A stretch of DNA of 64,000 bases, from positions 62,001 to 126,000 of the forward strand of contig CANTXF010000010.1 in assembly GCA_947853665.1 (NCBI GenBank), given 5' to 3'. How positions within the stretch are numbered: position 1 is the first letter of the stretch; each line of letters starts with the position of its first letter. This DNA is from an uncultured Deferribacterales bacterium. GTDB taxonomy: Bacteria > Chrysiogenota > Deferribacteres > Deferribacterales > Mucispirillaceae. The notes beneath the pieces were generated by a model. The model searched no databases. It worked only from the letters and a program-made list of their open reading frames with translations, and was not told where the DNA came from. This document shows, piece after piece, positions 52,470 to 59,679 of the stretch. Position numbers and translations under genes: made by a program.

Positions 52470-53036
52470 ATGCGGATAAGGTTTGCCCGGAAAACGGACG
52501 CGGGAGCTATGAGAAAGATATACGGCCAATATATGAATACGCCAGTAACCTTCGAATACGAGCTGCCGCCGGAAGAAGCCTTCGTCAGGCGTATAGCGGC
52601 AATTTCCGAAGAATATCCCTGCCTCGTATGCGAAAATGAAGGAACAGTATCGGGATACGCCTACGCATGCAGACACATGGAGCGGGCGGCCTACCGGTGG
52701 AACGCGGAGCTCTCCGTGTATCTCGACGAAAAAATCGTTTCAAAAGGCATGGGCAAAAGACTGTACGGAATCCTGACGGAAATTTCAAAGCTGCAGAATA
52801 TAAAAACGCTTTACGGCATAGTAACCCTGCCAAACGAAAAAAGCGAAAGGCTCCACATTTCATCCGGCTTCGGCCTTATGTGCGTATGCCGCGGGGCCGG
52901 CTACAAATGCGGAAAATGGCACGACGTGGCCTGGTTCCGCAAAGAAATAGCCCCTCGCCTTCCCGACCCGGAAGCGTTTCTGCCCGTAAATAAAATACCG
53001 CCCGAAAAACTGGAAGCGCTGATAAAGGGAAATTAA
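52470..53036 (+). CDS. GNAT acetyltransferase, phosphinothricin-acetyltransferase-like
   Basis: A 188-residue GNAT with MRIRFARKTDAGAMRKIYGQ, NTPVTFEYELPPEEAF, the AYRWNAELSVYLDEKIVSKG block and motif A GMGKRLYGILTEISK. This order is typical of the Pat/Bar-like subgroup, which acetylates amines such as amino acids. The substrate is unknown. GGGAAAG precedes the ATG. It is monocistronic and ends at the terminator 53039-53066. Confidence 0.9.
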   Translation: MRIRFARKTDAGAMRKIYGQYMNTPVTFEYELPPEEAFVRRIAAISEEYPCLVCENEGTVSGYAYACRHMERAAYRWNAELSVYLDEKIVSKGMGKRLYGILTEISKLQNIKTLYGIVTLPNEKSERLHISSGFGLMCVCRGAGYKCGKWHDVAWFRKEIAPRLPDPEAFLPVNKIPPEKLEALIKGN

Positions 53037-53038
53037 AA

Positions 53039-53066
53039 ACGGACGGCATAAAGCCGTCCGTTTTTT
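53039..53066. terminator. Bidirectional terminator between GNAT gene and htpG
   Basis: The stem ACGGACGGC / GCCGTCCGT with loop ATAAA is flanked by A5 and T6, so it works on both strands. Confidence 0.92.
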
Positions 53067-53104
53067 AAAGGAGGTATATAAGGGAGGGCTCTTCGCAGCC
53101 CGGT

Positions 53105-55012
53105 TTATTTTGCGATGGCCCTGGCCATAAGAGCGGATATCCTTCTTGCGAAGGCCCCGGCGTCCACCGGCTTGGCTCCTTCGAGAATAAGGGCCTGGTC
53201 GTAAAGGATGTCGGCGTAATCGGCCAGTTCAGGCGCGTCCTTATCCTTTTCGAAAAGGGCGTTCATCTCTTTGAAAAGAATGTGGTCGGGATTTATCTCC
53301 ATAGTGCGCTTGCCTTTCATATAAGGCTCTCCCATGGCTTTCATCATCTGCTCTATATGGGGGTCGAAATCCGTGTCTCCGGCCACAAGGCACACGGCGC
53401 TGTCTTTAAGGCGGCTGGAAAGGCGCACGTCCTCAACTTTATCTTTAAGCCTGTCCTTAACGAATTCTATAAGCTTGCCGAATTCTTCCTTTTTCTTTTC
53501 CTTTTCCTCTTTGTCGGCTTCGCCCAGGGTTATATCTCCCTTGGCGACGGATTTAAATTTCTTGCCTTTAAACTCGCCTAAAGAAGATATTACGATATCG
53601 TCTATGTCGTCCGTCATTATGAGGACTTCAATATCTCTCTCCTTAAGCCCTTCCAGATAAGGCGACGCTTCCGCCTCGGCGCGGGACGCGGCTAAAATAT
53701 AATATATTTCCTCCTGCTCCGGCTTCATGCGCATGAAATAATCGTCCAGAGAAGTAAATTTGCCGTCCTCGGTTTTGGTGGACTGGAAAAGAAGCAAATC
53801 AGCTATGGTCTGCCTACGCTCAAAATCGTAATGAAGGCCCTCTTTCAGTATGCGGCCGAACTCTTTTGAAAACTTTACGAAAGAATCGTAATCGTTTTTC
53901 TTCATATCGGCGATAGCGTCAAGCACGCGCTTGGTCACGGCCTTTTTCATAACCTCGATATGGCGGTTGTTCTGGAGAATCTCCCTTGAAATATTAAGAG
54001 GAAGGTCGTTCGACTCCACAACGCCCTTTACGAAACGCAGATAAGGCGGAAGCAGCTCCTCGCAGTGCTCCATTATCTGCACCCTTTTGACGTAAAGCAT
54101 CGGGCCGGATTTATATTCCTTATAGATTATATCGAAAGGCCGCCTTTCCGGTATATAGAGCAGAGCGGAAAATTCCTGGGTGCCCTCCACTTTAAAATGT
54201 ATCGTCCTCATGGGGGCGGTAAAATCGTGGGTGATATGTTTATAGAAATCGTCGTACTCTTCTTTGGTTATTTCAGACTTGTCCCTGAGCCATATCGCCT
54301 TGCGGGAGTTTATGGTTTCTTCCTTTATCTCTTTTTCATCAGTAGGCTTTCCGTCAGCGTCCGTTTTGGAACGCTCTATATCCATGACCACGGGATGCTC
54401 TATATAGTCGGAATATTTCCTTACAAGCTCCCGGAGGGTCCATTCCTCAAGATATTTTTTATCGTCTTCTCTCAGATGGAGGATAACGTCCGTACCGCGG
54501 GCGGCCTTCTCCGTTTTTTCAATGGTAAATTTGCCGTCGGCGGCGGATTCCCATTTTACGGCGTCGTTATCGCCCGTTCCCGCCTTTCTTGTAACCACGG
54601 TAACTTTATCCGCCACCATAAATGCGGAATAAAAACCGACGCCGAACTGACCTATAAGCTCCACGGCGTCCTGCCCTTTTTTCTCTTCCAGCATTTTCAT
54701 AAATTCCTTCGTGCCGGAATGGGCTATCGTGCCGAGGGTGCGGATCACCTCGTCGTAATCCATGCCGATACCGTTGTCGCTTACGGTAAGGGTGCCGGCG
54801 GTTTTATCGGCCGTGAGCTTTATCTTCCAGTCCGTTCCGCCTTCGTATTTGGAAGGGTCCGTAAGGCCCTCGTAACGCACCTTGTCTATAGCGTCGGACG
54901 CGTTGGATATAAGCTCCCGCAAAAATATGTCCTTATTGGAATAAAGAGAATGGATAACGATATCGAGAAGCCTCGATACCTCCGTTTTGAACTCCATGGT
55001 TTTTCCTGCCAT
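53105..55012 (-). CDS. htpG: Chaperone HtpG (bacterial Hsp90)
   Basis: A 635-residue Hsp90 with the GHKL ATPase signatures LRELISNASDAIDKVRYEGL, DNGIGMDYDEVI and GQFGVGFYSAFMVADKVTV. The middle domain contains NLPLNISREILQNNRHIEVM, followed by a C-terminal dimerisation domain. Normal length. AAGGAG precedes the ATG. It lies directly downstream of a perfect CIRCE element, implying HrcA repression and heat induction. Confidence 0.97.
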   Translation of the reverse strand: MAGKTMEFKTEVSRLLDIVIHSLYSNKDIFLRELISNASDAIDKVRYEGLTDPSKYEGGTDWKIKLTADKTAGTLTVSDNGIGMDYDEVIRTLGTIAHSGTKEFMKMLEEKKGQDAVELIGQFGVGFYSAFMVADKVTVVTRKAGTGDNDAVKWESAADGKFTIEKTEKAARGTDVILHLREDDKKYLEEWTLRELVRKYSDYIEHPVVMDIERSKTDADGKPTDEKEIKEETINSRKAIWLRDKSEITKEEYDDFYKHITHDFTAPMRTIHFKVEGTQEFSALLYIPERRPFDIIYKEYKSGPMLYVKRVQIMEHCEELLPPYLRFVKGVVESNDLPLNISREILQNNRHIEVMKKAVTKRVLDAIADMKKNDYDSFVKFSKEFGRILKEGLHYDFERRQTIADLLLFQSTKTEDGKFTSLDDYFMRMKPEQEEIYYILAASRAEAEASPYLEGLKERDIEVLIMTDDIDDIVISSLGEFKGKKFKSVAKGDITLGEADKEEKEKKKEEFGKLIEFVKDRLKDKVEDVRLSSRLKDSAVCLVAGDTDFDPHIEQMMKAMGEPYMKGKRTMEINPDHILFKEMNALFEKDKDAPELADYADILYDQALILEGAKPVDAGAFARRISALMARAIAK

Positions 55013-55052
55013 TACGTTTATCTCCTTGCCTTTTACTGACGTTTCCCAGTTG

Positions 55053-55079
55053 TTAGCACTCGCACCTATTGAGTGCTAA
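55053..55079 (-). promoter_or_regulatory. CIRCE operator (HrcA-binding site) upstream of htpG
   Basis: TTAGCACTC (55053-55061), nine bases, GAGTGCTAA (55071-55079) is an exact match to the CIRCE consensus. It lies 41 bases upstream of the htpG ATG, a normal position for repression by HrcA. hrcA, groESL and dnaK are not in the window. Confidence 0.96.
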
Positions 55080-55342
55080 AGATAATTTAGCGGTATATCC
55101 CTCCGTTGTCAAGAGTTCAGATAAGGTCGTCTGTAAAATTTTCCGGCAGGAAGACGCAAAAGACTGCTCCGGTAAGTTATCTAAGACATTTTTAAGGCGG
55201 AGCGCGACATACGCGCCGTCGGCGCAGGATTTTTGCGAAACATCTTTCGTATTACGAAAACTGCGGCGAACAAACCTGTTGAATAAATAAAACTTTCGGA
55301 TATTATATATCCACTAATAAAGCGGGGGGGGGATATTTCGCT
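55080..55342 (+). promoter_or_regulatory. nfeD upstream region: palindrome, promoter and nine-G tract
   Basis: A 15-bp palindrome TTTCGTA-T-TACGAAA (55245-55259) precedes a promoter-like pair TTGAAT (55279-55284) and TTATAT (55303-55308) with an 18-bp spacer. Nine G bases (55324-55332) follow in the expected 5' leader, ten bases before the nfeD ATG, where a Shine-Dalgarno would be expected. No gene is present in this stretch. Confidence 0.45.
55324..55332 (+). repeat. Nine-G homopolymer in the nfeD leader
   Basis: Nine consecutive G bases ending ten bases before the ATG. Length variation here would alter leader spacing and the G-rich ribosome-binding region rather than the reading frame. Confidence 0.85.
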
Positions 55343-55807
55343 ATGGATTTCATAATTTCCAATATGCCGTGGGTCTGGTTCGCCGCTTTTATACTGCTGC
55401 TCGCTGTCGAAGCCTTCACTATGGCGCTGACTACGATATGGGGCGCAATAGCCGCTTTTTTCATGATTTTTGCCGCGCGTTTCGCGGATATCGATATCAA
55501 ATTTCAGATAATACTGTTTCTTGTTATTACGGTTTTTCTTATGCTGACTACCAGGCCCTTCGCCGTTAAAAAGCTGAAGCTGGGCAAAAAGGATACAAAC
55601 GTAAATTCCCTGCCAGGTCAGGAGGTAATTGTAACTACTCCCATAGAGCGCTTTAAAAAAGGCGAGGCTAAAAGCAAAAACGGGGTTATATGGTCGGCTG
55701 CGTCCTCGGACGGAGAAAGCGAAATATCCGCAGGAACGGTATGCGTTATAACGGAAATAGAAGGAAACACTATTAAAATCAGGCCCAAAGGAGAAAACGG
55801 CTTATGA
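55343..55807 (+). CDS. NfeD-like membrane protein
   Basis: A 154-residue short-form NfeD: hydrophobic segments at about 10-60 and 60-75 (WFAAFILLLAVEAFTMALTT and IILFLVITVFLMLTTRPF), then a C-terminal OB-fold domain (about 85-152) ending in GNTIKIRPKGENGL. NfeD proteins pair with SPFH proteins, and here the downstream SPFH gene overlaps by four bases (ATGA). The pair may organise membrane microdomains or protein quality control. Confidence 0.9.
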   Translation: MDFIISNMPWVWFAAFILLLAVEAFTMALTTIWGAIAAFFMIFAARFADIDIKFQIILFLVITVFLMLTTRPFAVKKLKLGKKDTNVNSLPGQEVIVTTPIERFKKGEAKSKNGVIWSAASSDGESEISAGTVCVITEIEGNTIKIRPKGENGL

Positions 55808-56694
55808 TGCTATATATCACAATAGGAATACTTATCGCTTTAGCGATTCTTATCGTCAGGAATATACGCATAGTACCCCAGTCCGAGGCTTACGTTATAG
55901 AAAGGCTCGGTGCCTACTCCCAGACCTGGAAGGTGGGAATACACGTTAAAATGCCTTTTATAGACAGGATAGTACAGAAAGTATCCTTAAAGGAAAAAAT
56001 ACTCGATTTCCCGCCTCAGCCCGTAATAACGAAAGACAACGTAACCATGATGATAGACATCGTCGTTTATTTTCAGATAACCGACCCGAAACTTGTTACC
56101 TACGGCGTTGAAAATCCTTTAAACGCAGTGGAGAACCTGGCGGCGACCACCCTGCGTAACATAATAGGCGATCTGGAGCTGGACGAAACCCTTACGAGCC
56201 GCGATATAATAAACGGGAAAATGCGCAGTATTCTGGATGAAGCGACGGACCCTTGGGGGATTAAAGTGAACCGGGTGGAAGTAAAAAACATCATACCGCC
56301 GGAAGCCATTAAAGACTCCATGGAAAAGCAGATGAGAGCCGAACGGGAACGCCGCGAAACTATCCTTATAGCAGAAGGCGAAAAGCAAAGCGCCATACTT
56401 GTGGCCGAAGGCAAAAAGCAGTCGATGATTCTGGAAGCGGAAGCGGAAAAGGAAGCCGCCATCCAAAGAGCCAGAGGCGAAGCGGAAGCTATCCTTGCCG
56501 TTCAGAGGGCTAAAGCCGAAGGCATACGGATGATAAAAGAGGTGGAAGCAGACGATGCCGTCATAAAAATACGCAGCCTTGAAGCCTTTGAAAAGGTAGC
56601 GGACGGGCAATCCACGAAAATAATCATCCCTTCGGACATACAGAATATGGCCGGTATGCTTACGGCCGCCGCGGAGCTGACAAGTAAAAAATAA
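55804..56694 (+). CDS. SPFH/stomatin-prohibitin family protein (QmcA-like)
   Basis: A 296-residue protein with an N-terminal membrane anchor (ITIGILIALAILIVRNI), an SPFH domain (VPQSEAYVIERLGAYSQTW and LVTYGVENPLNAVENLAATT) and a long coiled coil rich in Glu/Ala/Arg (about 175-250). It resembles QmcA/YbbK. It overlaps nfeD by four bases and ends at the terminator near 56725. Confidence 0.93.
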   Translation: MMLYITIGILIALAILIVRNIRIVPQSEAYVIERLGAYSQTWKVGIHVKMPFIDRIVQKVSLKEKILDFPPQPVITKDNVTMMIDIVVYFQITDPKLVTYGVENPLNAVENLAATTLRNIIGDLELDETLTSRDIINGKMRSILDEATDPWGIKVNRVEVKNIIPPEAIKDSMEKQMRAERERRETILIAEGEKQSAILVAEGKKQSMILEAEAEKEAAIQRARGEAEAILAVQRAKAEGIRMIKEVEADDAVIKIRSLEAFEKVADGQSTKIIIPSDIQNMAGMLTAAAELTSKK

Positions 56695-56724
56695 ACGCCC
56701 GCAGGATCTTCCGTATTAATTTTA

Positions 56725-56749
56725 ACGGCCGCTTTTAAGCGGCCCTTTT
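56725..56749 (+). terminator. Terminator of the nfeD-SPFH operon
   Basis: The stem GGCCGCT (56727-56733) / AGCGGCC with loop TTTA is followed by CTTTTC, about 30 bases after the stop codon. Confidence 0.75.
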
Positions 56750-56856
56750 CATGCGCGGAAACCACGCCCATAAAAATACGCCATATTTTTATACCGTTGC
56801 ATTATGGCGCCTTATAATATAAAAATAAAGTCCGACCATATTCTACAGAGGAACAA

Positions 56857-57723
56857 ATGAGAATAACCCTTTTCGCTCTGGCCGCGGCCGCGCTCCTGCT
56901 GTCCGGCTGCGACAGGCGCGATATTATGGACAGGCCCATAATCGCCGATAATTTCGAAAAATTTATGCTGGAAATAAACGACGTCTGCAAAAAAACTGAC
57001 GAGGAGACCTGCGGCGCCATAAAAGGCCCTGTCGTTCTGGGCCTGCCGGACGCGGCCAACGCGGATTATAAACCCTCCGGGGAGGACGTTTTCACGGCGG
57101 AAGAAATATTCCGCAAATTAAACGGCAAAACCCCCTCCGAGCTTATACGCATATATAAAGGCATGCTGCTGAAAAACCTTGAAACGGTGCGAAAAAGAGA
57201 CCTTGACATAAAAAAGAACCTGGATCTACTGCTTGATTCTTACGAAAGCACAAAAAAATACGCCGCGGATATAATAGTAAGCGACATAGAGCTTATATCC
57301 GATAAAAACCTGCGCAAAATGCGCCTTGGCTTCGCCGTGTCCAATAAAACGGAATTCGTGCTTAAGCAGCTCGTGGCGGAAGCTGAATTTTACAGCGCCT
57401 CCGACATACTGCTGGGCCGAACAAAGGCTTTCGTATGCGTGCTTGCCCCTAACCTTAAGCCTAAAGGCAGAGTTATAATAAAAACGCTGCTGGACTCGAT
57501 GCCGGAAAACGATCTGGCCCTTATAAGGGCGGCGAAAAACCTTAAGATAAAAGTTACCGTATCAAGCGTGCAGACCGGCAGCAAAAATGAAAACGAGCAG
57601 AATTTAATATTATCCCTTCCCTATTCGTATCATAGGATGAGGGAACTGCTATCCGAAAGCGAACTGCTTTACAACGACACTGTCAAAAAGATAAACGCCA
57701 TCGACGCAAAAAGAAGGAGCTGA
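56857..57723 (+). CDS. Lipoprotein of unknown function
   Basis: A 288-residue predicted lipoprotein: the signal ALAAAALLLSGC has a standard lipobox, and the +2 residue after Cys19 is Asp, which in enterobacteria would favour inner-membrane retention. The mature part is largely helical at first (EEIFRKLNGKTPSELIRIYK, LETVRKRDLDIKKNLDLLLD) and then beta-rich (about 145-260). I do not recognise the family. It ends eight bases before the M3 peptidase, so the two may share a transcript. Confidence 0.8.
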   Translation: MRITLFALAAAALLLSGCDRRDIMDRPIIADNFEKFMLEINDVCKKTDEETCGAIKGPVVLGLPDAANADYKPSGEDVFTAEEIFRKLNGKTPSELIRIYKGMLLKNLETVRKRDLDIKKNLDLLLDSYESTKKYAADIIVSDIELISDKNLRKMRLGFAVSNKTEFVLKQLVAEAEFYSASDILLGRTKAFVCVLAPNLKPKGRVIIKTLLDSMPENDLALIRAAKNLKIKVTVSSVQTGSKNENEQNLILSLPYSYHRMRELLSESELLYNDTVKKINAIDAKRRS

Positions 57724-57730
57724 AAAAAAG

Positions 57731-59677
57731 ATGTTTGAGCCTTTTCCCTTAGGATGCCTTAAAAATGCCAAGGAAAATCTGCGTAAGATTATAGACGGCA
57801 ACCTGGCCGAAGCCGCGCGGCTGGCCTCAATGAAAGATAAGAGCTACCTTGGTTTCATGCGGCCTTTTATGGAGCTGGAGCAAAGGATAAACGAGTTTTT
57901 CACGCCAATAGCTCACCTTAACTCCGTATGTGACAGCCCGGAATCAAGAGAGGCTTTTTCGTCCTGCCTTCCGGCCCTTTCGGAATATTCTACTAATATG
58001 AGCCAGAACAAGGCCCTTTACGACGCGGTGCTTGAAATATCCCGCCAGAACGGGCTTACCGCCCCGCAGAAAAAAGTTCTGGACGATCATATCACGGCTT
58101 TCCGCCTGGGCGGGGTACATCTGCCGGAAGATAAAAAAAGCAGAATAAAAGAAATCAACCGGCGGCTTTCGGAGCTTTCCGACACCTTCGGCAAAAACCT
58201 GCTGGACGCCACCAACGCTTACGAGCTTATACTTAAGGACGACCTGTCGATAAAACGCATGCCGGAAAGCGACAAAGCCGCCGCCAAAATCGGCGAAGGC
58301 TGGCGTTTTACTCTCCAGGCCCCGTCTTATACCGCGTTTATGACTTACTGCGACGACAGGGCGCTCAGAGAAAAAACATACAGAGCCTATATGACAAGGG
58401 CGGAAAATAACGGCCCCGTAATAGAGGAAATACTTAAGCTGCGTCAGGAAAAGGCGGAAATACTGGGCTTTAAAAACTATGCGGAGCTGAACAATCAGAC
58501 CATGTCCTGCCCTTCCGCCCGGGCGGCGTTGGATTTTCTGAACAACCTTTCATTAAAAGGCAGGCCCTACGCGGAAAAAGAGCTTGAAGAAATGAAGGAA
58601 TTTGCGAAAGCAAAAGGTCTCTCCACGGTAGAAAGCTACGATACCGCCTATCTTTCCAACCTTATCAAGGTGGAAAAGCTGAAATTCGACGAAGAGGCGT
58701 ACAGACCCTATTTTGAAAAAGAAAGGGTAGTAAACGGCCTGTTCGAGTTCCTTCATAATCTTTTCGGCATAGATTTCAGCATGGTCAAAGACACTCCCTT
58801 ATGGCACGAAACGGTAAGGTGCTACGACCTTTCAGACAGTAAAGGCGGCGTATTCGCAAGGCTTTATCTTGACCTTGAGGCAAGGCCGGAAAAACGCGGC
58901 GGAGCGTGGATGAACAACTGGCACACCGCCCGCACGGATGACAAAGGCGTAAAACGCCTGCCCACGGCTTTCATCGCGGCCAATTTCCCTCCTTCCACGG
59001 CAGACGGGCCGTCATTTCTGCGCCACGACGACGTGAACACCCTTTTTCACGAAGCGGGCCACGCCATACACCACCTTATGAGCAAGGTGGAGGAAGCCGA
59101 CGTTTCAGGCATTAACGGCGTTGAATGGGACGCGGTGGAGTTTCCGTCCCAGTTTCTTGAGAATTTCTCTTACGAGCCGGGCGTTCTCTCTCTTTTCGCA
59201 AGGCATTACGACACGGGAGAGCCCATAAGCGACGAAATGACCGAGATGCTGGTTAAAAACAGAAATTTCCAGTCCGGAATGTTTCTCGTCCGCCAGCTCG
59301 AGTTTTCCATATTCGATATGCTGATACATGAAAAAGCCTGCACCGCGGAAGAAGTGCGTGCCATACTGCAGGAAACGCGCAAAAAAACGGCCGTAATAAC
59401 TCTGCCGGACTACGCGCGTTTTGAAAACGGCTTTTCCCACATATTCGGAGGCGGATACGCGGCCGGATATTACAGCTACAAATGGGCGGAAATGCTCTCC
59501 GCCGACGCTTATCTTGCCTTTTCGAAAGCCGGAGTATTCGACGGGCAGCTTGCCGCCTCGTTTATGGAAAATATACTCTCAAAAGGCGGTTCGGCCAAAA
59601 TGTCGGAGCTTTTCGAGCTGTTTATGGGCCGCAAACCGGAGGAAGACAGGCTGCTGGAGCTTTTGGGAATACTCTGA
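57731..59677 (+). CDS. M3-family oligopeptidase (oligopeptidase A-like)
   Basis: A 648-residue zinc metallopeptidase. The HEAGHAIHHLM motif (HExxH, His440 and His444) is followed about 25 residues later by the third ligand region WDAVEFPSQFLENF. A normal N-terminal helical half and the GGYAAGYYSYKWAEMLSADAY block of the OpdA/Dcp group are also present. It degrades short cytoplasmic peptides. AAGGAG lies 12 bases before the ATG. The stop is two bases before the next ATG, forming an operon with the recombination genes. Confidence 0.94.
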   Translation: MFEPFPLGCLKNAKENLRKIIDGNLAEAARLASMKDKSYLGFMRPFMELEQRINEFFTPIAHLNSVCDSPESREAFSSCLPALSEYSTNMSQNKALYDAVLEISRQNGLTAPQKKVLDDHITAFRLGGVHLPEDKKSRIKEINRRLSELSDTFGKNLLDATNAYELILKDDLSIKRMPESDKAAAKIGEGWRFTLQAPSYTAFMTYCDDRALREKTYRAYMTRAENNGPVIEEILKLRQEKAEILGFKNYAELNNQTMSCPSARAALDFLNNLSLKGRPYAEKELEEMKEFAKAKGLSTVESYDTAYLSNLIKVEKLKFDEEAYRPYFEKERVVNGLFEFLHNLFGIDFSMVKDTPLWHETVRCYDLSDSKGGVFARLYLDLEARPEKRGGAWMNNWHTARTDDKGVKRLPTAFIAANFPPSTADGPSFLRHDDVNTLFHEAGHAIHHLMSKVEEADVSGINGVEWDAVEFPSQFLENFSYEPGVLSLFARHYDTGEPISDEMTEMLVKNRNFQSGMFLVRQLEFSIFDMLIHEKACTAEEVRAILQETRKKTAVITLPDYARFENGFSHIFGGGYAAGYYSYKWAEMLSADAYLAFSKAGVFDGQLAASFMENILSKGGSAKMSELFELFMGRKPEEDRLLELLGIL

Positions 59678-59679
59678 CC

